A stretch of DNA of 6,291 nucleotides from Burkholderiales bacterium (lineage in GTDB: Bacteria; Pseudomonadota; Gammaproteobacteria; Burkholderiales; Burkholderiaceae_C), in contig JAGWTL010000180.1 in NCBI GenBank assembly GCA_028869035.1, positions 1 through 6,291 of the forward strand. The letters are read 5' to 3'. The notes below the pieces were generated by a model. The model had not been told where the DNA came from. It was given only the letters and a program-made list of their open reading frames with translations, and ran no database searches. This document shows, one piece after another, positions 1 to 4,594 of the stretch. Positions within the stretch are counted from its first letter, which is position 1; each line of letters opens with the position of its first letter. The position numbers and the translations under genes were made by a program.

Positions 1-1759
1 CGACAACTACGAGATGCTGCAGACCGCGCACGAGGCGGTGGCCCGCATCATGGTGCTGGCCCGCAGCCTGGACGGCGTGATCTCGGGCGAGCACGGTATC
101 GGCATCACCAAGCTCGAATTTTTGAGCGACGACGAGCTGGCGAACTTCACGGCCTACAAGGCCAAGGTGGACCCGCAAGGCCGCTTCAACAAGGGCAAGC
201 TGCTGCGCGGCGAGGCGCTCAAGCAATTGGGCGACGATGTGCATGCCGCCGACCTGACGCACGCCTACACGCCCAGCTTCGGCCTGATGGGTCACGAGTC
301 GCTGATCATGCAGCAGTCGGACATTGGCGACATCGCCGCCAGCGTCAAGGACTGCCTGCGCTGCGGCAAGTGCAAGCCCCAGTGCTCCACGCATGTGCCG
401 CGTGCCAACCTGCTGTACAGCCCGCGCAACAAGATCCTGGCGACCTCGTTGCTGGTCGAGGCCTTCCTCTACGAAGAGCAGACACGCCGGGGCATCTCGG
501 TCAAGCACTGGCAGGAGTTTGAAGACGTGGCCGACCACTGCACGGTCTGCCACAAATGCCTGTCGCCGTGCCCGGTCAAGATCGACTTCGGCGATGTGAC
601 GATGAACATGCGCAACCTGCTGCGCAAGATGGGCAAGAAGAGCTTCCGGCCCGGCAACGCTGCGGCCATGTTCATGCTCAATGCCACCAACCCCGAGACC
701 ATCAAGCTGGCCCGTTCGATGATGGTGGGGGTGGGCATGAAGGCCCAGCGCTGGGCGGCTGACCTGTTTCAGGTGGCGGCCCGCAAGCAGACGCGCCAGC
801 CCCCGGCCACGGTTGGCCCGGCTCCGATCAAGGAGCAGGTGATCCACTTCGTCAACAAGAAGATGCCCGGCAACCTGCCCAAGAAGACGGCGCGTGCGCT
901 GCTGGACATCGAAGACCGCGACTACGTGCCGATCATCCGCAACCCGCAGGCGACCACGCCCGAAACCGAGGCGGTGTTCTACTTCCCCGGTTGCGGCTCC
1001 GAGCGCCTGTTCAGCCAGGTGGGTTTGGCCACCCAGGCCATGCTCTGGCACGCGGGGGTGCAGACCGTGCTGCCGCCGGGCTACCTCTGCTGCGGCTATC
1101 CGCAAAAAGGTTCTGGCCAGTTCGACAAGGCCGAGAAGATCATCACCGACAACCGGGTGCTGTTCCACCGCGTGGCCAACACGCTCAACTACCTGGACAT
1201 CAAGACCGTGGTGGTGAGCTGCGGTACCTGCTACGACCAGCTTCAAGGCTACAAATTCGAGGACATCTTCCCCGGCTGCCGCATCGTGGACATCCACGAA
1301 TACCTGCTGGAAAAAGGCATCACGCTGCAAGGCGATGGCGCTTACCTCTACCACGACCCCTGCCACACGCCCATGAAGTTGCAGGACCCGATGAAGACCG
1401 TCAAGGCGCTTGTGGGGCCGCAGGTGGTCAAGAGCGAACGCTGCTGCGGCGAGTCCGGCACGCTGGGCGTCACGCGCCCCGATGTGTCCACACAGGTGCG
1501 CTTCCGCAAGGAAGAGGAAATCCGCAAGGCCGAAGGCCAGCTGCGCGCCAGCACAGGTGAGCAGGGCGACCTCAAGATCCTGACCAGCTGCCCCAGCTGC
1601 CTGCAGGGCCTGTCGCGCTACGGCAATGACCTCAGCAACGGCCTGCTCGAAGCCGACTACATCGTGGTCGAGATGGCCCGCAAGATCCTGGGCGAAGACT
1701 GGATGCCCGAGTACGTGCAGCGCGCCAATGCCGGTGGCATCGAGCGCGTGCTGGTGTGA
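1..1759 (+). CDS. Fused FAD-linked oxidase / Fe-S oxidoreductase (D-lactate dehydrogenase-like), 3' part
   Basis: The reading frame is open from base 2 (first full codon), so the gene is cut by the left edge; 585 residues remain. Residues 27-33 (SGEHGIG) are the signature near the end of the FAD-linked oxidase C-terminal domain of GlcD/Dld enzymes. Two 4Fe-4S motifs of form CX2CX2CX3C follow (C118/121/124/128 and C180/183/186/190, the last followed by Pro). Then come two CCG domains as in GlcF, GlpC and HdrB: C331, CCG 363-365, C407/C410; and C454, CC 481-482, C530/C533. Families with this order oxidise 2-hydroxyacids such as D-lactate or glycolate and pass electrons through the clusters towards the quinone pool, usually at the inner face of the membrane. 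All expected cysteines are present, so the enzyme looks intact. The substrate is not readable here. From memory, Burkholderiales carry a fused version of over 1,200 residues, so roughly half may lie upstream. Confidence 0.9.
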   Translation, partial: DNYEMLQTAHEAVARIMVLARSLDGVISGEHGIGITKLEFLSDDELANFTAYKAKVDPQGRFNKGKLLRGEALKQLGDDVHAADLTHAYTPSFGLMGHESLIMQQSDIGDIAASVKDCLRCGKCKPQCSTHVPRANLLYSPRNKILATSLLVEAFLYEEQTRRGISVKHWQEFEDVADHCTVCHKCLSPCPVKIDFGDVTMNMRNLLRKMGKKSFRPGNAAAMFMLNATNPETIKLARSMMVGVGMKAQRWAADLFQVAARKQTRQPPATVGPAPIKEQVIHFVNKKMPGNLPKKTARALLDIEDRDYVPIIRNPQATTPETEAVFYFPGCGSERLFSQVGLATQAMLWHAGVQTVLPPGYLCCGYPQKGSGQFDKAEKIITDNRVLFHRVANTLNYLDIKTVVVSCGTCYDQLQGYKFEDIFPGCRIVDIHEYLLEKGITLQGDGAYLYHDPCHTPMKLQDPMKTVKALVGPQVVKSERCCGESGTLGVTRPDVSTQVRFRKEEEIRKAEGQLRASTGEQGDLKILTSCPSCLQGLSRYGNDLSNGLLEADYIVVEMARKILGEDWMPEYVQRANAGGIERVLV

Positions 1760-1760
1760 T

Positions 1761-1764
1761 GGAG
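1761..1764 (+). promoter_or_regulatory. Ribosome binding site that fixes the GTG start of the DUF971 gene
   Basis: GGAG lies 8 bases before the GTG at 1773 and just after the stop of the oxidoreductase gene. The next in-frame start, TTG at 1782, is 17 bases away and too far. The open frame runs further upstream, but that part lies inside the oxidoreductase gene in another frame and does not look like a DUF971 protein. Confidence 0.6.
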
Positions 1765-1772
1765 AACGCACT

Positions 1773-2186
1773 GTGGCTGGATTGAACAAGGACACCCCCA
1801 CACCCGAGTCGCTGACCGTGCACGGCCAAAGCCGTGTGCTTGAGATCGGTTTTTCGGACGGCAAGACCTTTCGCATCCCCTTCGAGCTGATGCGCATCTA
1901 CTCGCCCTCGGCCGAAGTGCAGGGCCACGGCCCCGGCCAGGAAGTCCTGCAGACCGGCAAGCGCGACGTGGAGCTGGCGGAACTGGAGCCTGTAGGTAAC
2001 TACGCCGTGAAACCCGTCTTCTCGGACGGCCACGACAGCGGCATCTTTTCCTGGGATTACCTCTATTTCCTCGGTTCGCAGCAGGACCAGCTCTGGGCCG
2101 ACTACGAGGCCCGTCTGAAAGCGGCCGGCGTGGACCGCGACGCGCCCATGCCCGAAAAAGCCGGCCACGGCTGCAGCACCCATTGA
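1773..2186 (+). CDS. DUF971 (gamma-butyrobetaine hydroxylase-like N-terminal domain) protein
   Basis: This is a 137-residue protein that is essentially one domain. It shows the usual DUF971 course: an early strand pair around SRVLEIGFSDGKTFRIPFE, then LRIYSP-like MRIYSPSAEVQGHG, then a basic/acidic segment, and finally the conserved VFSDGHDSGIFSWDYL. The same domain is found at the N-terminus of gamma-butyrobetaine hydroxylase and at the C-terminus of some Mrp/ApbC-type iron-sulfur carrier proteins such as plant HCF101. The stand-alone bacterial form has no firmly assigned function. The tail GHGCSTH has two His and one Cys that might bind metal, but this is only a guess. The start is GTG at 1773, supported by GGAG at 1761. 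The gene begins 13 bases after the oxidoreductase stop and ends 2 bases before the ubiE ATG, so it is very likely cotranscribed with both. Confidence 0.87.
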   Translation: MAGLNKDTPTPESLTVHGQSRVLEIGFSDGKTFRIPFELMRIYSPSAEVQGHGPGQEVLQTGKRDVELAELEPVGNYAVKPVFSDGHDSGIFSWDYLYFLGSQQDQLWADYEARLKAAGVDRDAPMPEKAGHGCSTH

Positions 2187-2204
2187 CCATGAGCAGCACC
2201 CATT
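2173..2204 (+). repeat. 12-base direct repeat across the DUF971-ubiE junction
   Basis: GCAGCACCCATT occurs at 2173-2184 and again at 2193-2204, offset by 20 bases. The first copy encodes the last residues of the DUF971 protein (S-T-H) and runs into its stop codon. The second copy encodes S-T-H at residues 3-5 of UbiE. The offset is not a multiple of three, yet each copy reads S-T-H in its own gene. It could be a trace of a small duplication or chance. Confidence 0.6.
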
Positions 2205-2920
2205 TCGGATTCGAGACGGTCAACGAGACTGAAAAAGCGCGTCGTGTGCGCGGCGTGTTCGATTCGGTGGCGTCCAAATACGACGTCATGAACGACCTCA
2301 TGTCCATGGGCCTGCACCGCGCCTGGAAGGCCTGCACCGTGACGGTGGCCAACCTGAAGGAGGGCGACCGCGCGCTGGACATCGCCGGCGGCACCGGCGA
2401 CCTGGCCCTGGCTTTTGCCCAAAAAGTCGGCAAGACCGGCCAGGTGGTGCACACCGATATCAACGAGGCCATGTTGCGTGTGGGCCGTGACCGCCTGCTC
2501 GACGCCGGTGTGGTCCTGCCCGCGGTGGTCTGCGATGCCGAGAAGCTGCCCTTCCCGGACCGCCATTTCGACCTGGTCAGCGTGGCTTTCGGCCTGCGCA
2601 ACATGACGCACAAGGACCGGGCCCTGGCCGAGATGTGCCGTGTGCTCAAGCCCGGCGGCAAGCTGCTGGTGCTGGAATTCTCGAAAGTGGCGCCGCCCCT
2701 GGCCAGGGCCTACGACTGGTATTCCTTCAAGATCCTGCCCCAGCTGGGCAAGCTGGTGGCCGGCGACGCCGACAGCTACCGCTACCTGGCCGAGTCCATC
2801 CGCATGCATCCGGGCCAGGAAGAACTCAAGGCGATGATGAAAAAAGCCGGATTCGGCCATGTGGACTTTCACAACATGAGTGGCGGTGTGGTGGCACTTC
2901 ATGTTGGAATCAGGTGCTGA
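2189..2920 (+). CDS. ubiE: UbiE, demethylubiquinone C-methyltransferase
   Basis: This 243-residue protein is a class I SAM-dependent methyltransferase that adds the C-methyl group to the benzoquinol ring in ubiquinone synthesis (and to demethylmenaquinol where menaquinone is made). The first UbiE signature is intact at residues 31-46 (YDVMNDLMSMGLHRAW). The SAM-binding motif LDIAGGTGD is at 63-71, with D90 after the second strand as the likely ribose contact. The second signature, RVLKPGGKLLVLEFS, is at 151-165. The end, GGVVALHVGIRC, is typical of the family. Length is close to the E. coli protein (251). I chose ATG 2189 because the family starts M-S-x-THFGF. No clear Shine-Dalgarno precedes it, and the DUF971 stop ends only 2 bases earlier, so translation is probably coupled to the upstream gene. 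The enzyme works in the cytosol, most likely in the Ubi complex with UbiJ. Confidence 0.96.
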   Translation: MSSTHFGFETVNETEKARRVRGVFDSVASKYDVMNDLMSMGLHRAWKACTVTVANLKEGDRALDIAGGTGDLALAFAQKVGKTGQVVHTDINEAMLRVGRDRLLDAGVVLPAVVCDAEKLPFPDRHFDLVSVAFGLRNMTHKDRALAEMCRVLKPGGKLLVLEFSKVAPPLARAYDWYSFKILPQLGKLVAGDADSYRYLAESIRMHPGQEELKAMMKKAGFGHVDFHNMSGGVVALHVGIRC

Positions 2921-2942
2921 CACTCCGCTTTTGAGCTCATTT

Positions 2943-2971
2943 CGGGGTGCTGCATCCCGCAAGGTATTTTT
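2943..2971 (+). terminator. Weak hairpin plus T5 tract between ubiE and the Tim44-like gene
   Basis: The 60-base gap 2921-2980 holds a 7-bp stem (2943-2949 with 2953-2959, one G-T pair) closed by the triloop CTG. A run of five T follows at 2967-2971, seven bases after the stem. That distance is too long for a good intrinsic terminator, so it may be a weak attenuator or nothing. The ribosome binding site of the next gene (GGAG 2972-2975) comes directly after the T run. I see no convincing promoter in the gap. Confidence 0.22.
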
Positions 2972-2980
2972 GGAGCAAGC

Positions 2981-3937
2981 ATGAAATTCTGGTCTCTCGC
3001 CCTGTCGCTGGCACTGGCCCTCGGCGCGGTCAACGTCGAGGCCAAGCGCCTGGGCGGCGGCAAATCGGTCGGCAAGCAGTCGAGCAATGTGACGCAGCGC
3101 GAGGCAGCGCCGGCGCAAAACACGGCCGCTCCCAAGCCCGCTCCGACGGCCCCCGCAGCCGCTCCGGCCCCCGCCCCCAGGAAGCCCTGGGGCGCCATGC
3201 TCGGTGGCCTGGCCGCCGGCCTGGGCCTGGCGTGGTTGGCCAGCTCCCTGGGCATGGGTGAGGCCTTCGGCCAGTTCATGCTGATCGCGCTCGTGGTGCT
3301 GCTGGCCATGATGGCCTTCGGCTGGTTCATGCGCAGCCGACGAGCGGCGACCCCGGCCACCGGCCGCTACGCCTTTCAGGGCGCCGGCGTGGGTGAAGTG
3401 GCCACGGCCAGCCCGGCCTACCGCCCGGAAAACGTGGGCAATGACGCCTCGGCCCGCCCCTGGGAGCGCAACCAGACCGCTTTCGACAGTGTTGCTGCGC
3501 AGGGCGCTTCCGGCGTCGTGATCGGCTCGGCGCTGCCCAGCAGCTGGAGCATCCCGGCCGGTTTTGATGCCGACGGTTTCCTCAAGGCGGCCAAGAGCAA
3601 CTTCATTCTGCTGCAGGCGGCCTGGGACCAGGCCGACATGGGCACCCTGCGTTCCATGATGACCGACGACATGCTGACCGAGATCAGCGCCCAGCTGGCC
3701 GAGCGCGAGGCCCACACGGGCGGCGCCGTGAACCTGACCGAGGTGCAGATGCTGCAGGCCCAGTTGCTGGGCATCGAGGAGTTGGGTGACGGTTACATGG
3801 CCAGCGTCGAGTTTTCGGGCATGATCCGCGAGACGCCGCAGGCCGGCCCCAGCCCCTTCCGCGAGGTCTGGAACATGGTCAAACCCCGGGATGGCAGCCG
3901 CGGCTGGCTGGTGGCCGGAGTTCAGGCCTTGCAATAA
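2981..3937 (+). CDS. Tim44-like domain protein, membrane-anchored, in the ubiquinone gene cluster
   Basis: This is a 318-residue protein. Residues 1-21 look like a signal peptide or signal anchor ending in VEA, followed by the motif KRLGGGKSVGKQSS, which I recall as common to bacterial Tim44-like proteins. A Pro/Ala-rich linker covers about 42-69. Two hydrophobic segments, about 70-90 (Gly-rich) and 97-117, are followed by RSRR at 118-121, a positive-inside stop. The soluble C-terminal part from about 195 to the end fits the Tim44-like fold (NFILLQAAWDQADMGTLRSMMT, then the E-rich helix and FREVWNMVKP), so it likely faces the cytosol. Mitochondrial Tim44 uses this domain to bind cardiolipin-rich membranes and the import channel; the role in bacteria is poorly known. 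The start is supported by GGAG at 2972-2975. The gene sits between ubiE and ubiJ, so a role at the membrane side of ubiquinone synthesis is possible but unproven. Confidence 0.85.
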   Translation: MKFWSLALSLALALGAVNVEAKRLGGGKSVGKQSSNVTQREAAPAQNTAAPKPAPTAPAAAPAPAPRKPWGAMLGGLAAGLGLAWLASSLGMGEAFGQFMLIALVVLLAMMAFGWFMRSRRAATPATGRYAFQGAGVGEVATASPAYRPENVGNDASARPWERNQTAFDSVAAQGASGVVIGSALPSSWSIPAGFDADGFLKAAKSNFILLQAAWDQADMGTLRSMMTDDMLTEISAQLAEREAHTGGAVNLTEVQMLQAQLLGIEELGDGYMASVEFSGMIRETPQAGPSPFREVWNMVKPRDGSRGWLVAGVQALQ

Positions 3938-3962
3938 ACCCGCCTGCTTCTAATCAATAATC

Positions 3963-3991
3963 GGGGACTATGGCAACACAGTCCCCTTTTT
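3963..3991 (+). terminator. Terminator-like hairpin with T5, enclosing the ubiJ start codon
   Basis: GGGGACT (3963-3969) and AGTCCCC (3980-3986) form a perfect 7-bp stem with a 10-base loop, followed directly by TTTTT (3987-3991). CAAT at 3955-3958 can also pair with ATTG at 3993-3996, extending the structure. This has the form of an intrinsic terminator after the Tim44-like gene. However, the ubiJ ATG (3970-3972) is the first codon in the loop, and the 5' arm contains the only purine-rich stretch that could serve as its ribosome binding site. It could therefore end upstream transcripts, control ubiJ translation, or both. The TCCCCTTTTTCA part also encodes S-P-F-S of UbiJ, so some of the match may come from coding constraint. 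Confidence 0.45.
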
Positions 3992-4503
3992 CATTGTTGG
4001 AAGACGTTTTCCAGAAGTTAGGCACCACCCTGCAGCCTCCCGCCTGGGCGGTACAGGAGGTGCAGCGCCGCATTGTGCTGCTGCTCAACCATGTGCTGAT
4101 GCAGGAACCCGAGGCCATGGGCCGGCTGGCCCGGCAAAAGGGCCGGGTGCTGCTGTTCCACTGGCGCGAATTCGAGTTCAAGCTGCAGCTCACGCCGGCC
4201 GGCCTGCTGGACCTGGCCGCGGCCGATACCCCGTCCGACCTGACCTTGGCTGTGACCGAGGCCTCGCCGCTGGCGCTGGTGCAGGCGGCCCTGGCCGGTG
4301 ACAAGCCGGCCGTGCGCATCGATGGCGACGTCCAACTGGCGGCCGATATCAACTGGCTGGTCGACCACGTGCGCTGGGATGTCGAGGAAGACCTGGCCCG
4401 CCTGATCGGCGATGCGCCGGCCCACGGCCTGGCGCAGGCTGCGCGCCGTGCCCTGGAGAGTCTGCGCGGATGGCTCAAGCCGGCCCGTGGAGCCGGGGCA
4501 TGA
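3970..4503 (+). CDS. ubiJ: UbiJ, SCP2-domain ubiquinone biosynthesis accessory factor
   Basis: This 177-residue protein belongs to the UbiJ family (COG3165). UbiJ binds ubiquinone intermediates through its SCP2 lipid-carrier domain and, with UbiK, supports the soluble Ubi complex of hydroxylases and methyltransferases. The SCP2-like domain covers about residues 12-115. Family landmarks visible are LLNHVLMQEPEA (38-49), the strand pair around RVLLFHWREFEFKLQLTPAGL (59-79), KPAVRIDGDVQLA (112-124) and WDVEEDLARLIGD (136-148). It is somewhat shorter than the E. coli protein (201), missing part of the C-terminal helix. The ATG at 3970 is chosen because the family N-terminus is M-A-T-x-S-P-F; the next in-frame ATG (Met44) would cut the domain. 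The start lies in a hairpin loop and its ribosome binding site is weak. The stop TGA overlaps an ATG (ATGA, 4500-4503). Confidence 0.92.
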   Translation: MATQSPFSLLEDVFQKLGTTLQPPAWAVQEVQRRIVLLLNHVLMQEPEAMGRLARQKGRVLLFHWREFEFKLQLTPAGLLDLAAADTPSDLTLAVTEASPLALVQAALAGDKPAVRIDGDVQLAADINWLVDHVRWDVEEDLARLIGDAPAHGLAQAARRALESLRGWLKPARGAGA

Positions 4504-4563
4504 GCCCCCGCACGGCCGCTCCCGGCCAGCGCGGCGCAGCCGCCCTGGGCCGCGCGGGGGCTC
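4502..4563 (+). repeat. Long GC-rich inverted repeat in the ubiJ-ubiB spacer
   Basis: GAGCCCCCGC (4502-4511) is exactly complementary to GCGGGGGCTC (4554-4563). After one mismatch, five more pairs follow (4513-4517 with 4548-4552), so 15 of 16 positions pair. Inside the loop is a small hairpin, GCGGC/GCCGC (4531-4535 with 4539-4543). The left arm begins within the ubiJ stop codon. There is no T tract after it, so it is not a classical intrinsic terminator. It may be a dispersed palindromic element of the genome or an mRNA structure that separates ubiJ from ubiB expression. Confidence 0.65.
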
Positions 4564-4590
4564 GCACCGTAGCGCAAAGCGCGGGGGTGC
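4564..4590 (+). promoter_or_regulatory. Hairpin covering the ubiB ribosome binding site
   Basis: GCACC (4564-4568) pairs with GGTGC (4586-4590), and GCGC (4572-4575) pairs with GCGC (4579-4582) around the loop AAA. A symmetric 3-by-3 internal loop separates the two stems. GGGGG at 4583-4587, 7 bases before the ubiB GTG, is the likely ribosome binding site and lies in this structure. Folding would reduce ubiB initiation unless a translating ribosome opens it. Confidence 0.35.
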
Positions 4591-4594
4591 TTCT

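Noticed and set aside
991..1560. Second + strand frame of 189 codons inside the oxidoreductase gene
   Set aside because: The real frame there encodes two complete CCG domains with all cysteines in place; this frame gives an Arg/Gly/His-rich product without a domain.
1626..1772. Longer N-terminus for the DUF971 protein
   Set aside because: It lies inside the oxidoreductase gene in another frame, encodes a Ser/Trp/Arg-rich stretch unlike the family, and the GTG at 1773 has a well placed GGAG.
2183..2188. TTG at 2183 as the ubiE start
   Set aside because: It would add only two residues, overlaps the DUF971 stop and has no better ribosome binding site; the family begins at the ATG at 2189.
1657..2661. 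Open frame of 334 codons on the minus strand across DUF971 and ubiE
   Set aside because: The product is Arg/Ser/Pro-rich with no domain, and it overlaps three well supported + strand genes.
2931..2970. Promoter with TTGAGC (2931) and TATTTT (2965)
   Set aside because: The two elements are 28 bases apart, far from the usual 17, and neither matches well.
3101..3187. Ala/Pro-rich repeat in the Tim44-like gene as a tandem repeat
   Set aside because: It is a low-complexity linker with no fixed repeat unit, common between signal peptide and membrane segments.
2102..3934. Open frame of 610 codons on the minus strand opposite ubiE and the Tim44-like gene
   Set aside because: The product is His/Gln/Gly/Arg-rich with no recognisable domain, and the opposite strand encodes two clear proteins. 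Long antisense frames are expected in GC-rich coding DNA.
3951..3961. AT-rich TAATCAATAAT as a promoter -10 region for ubiJ
   Set aside because: It lies only about 10 bases before the start codon with no matching -35 element; it more likely forms the A-rich side of the hairpin.
4412..4594. Longer N-terminus for UbiB starting inside ubiJ
   Set aside because: The added 61 residues are encoded by ubiJ in another frame and by the palindromic spacer. UbiB proteins begin right at the TRLLRGAY segment.
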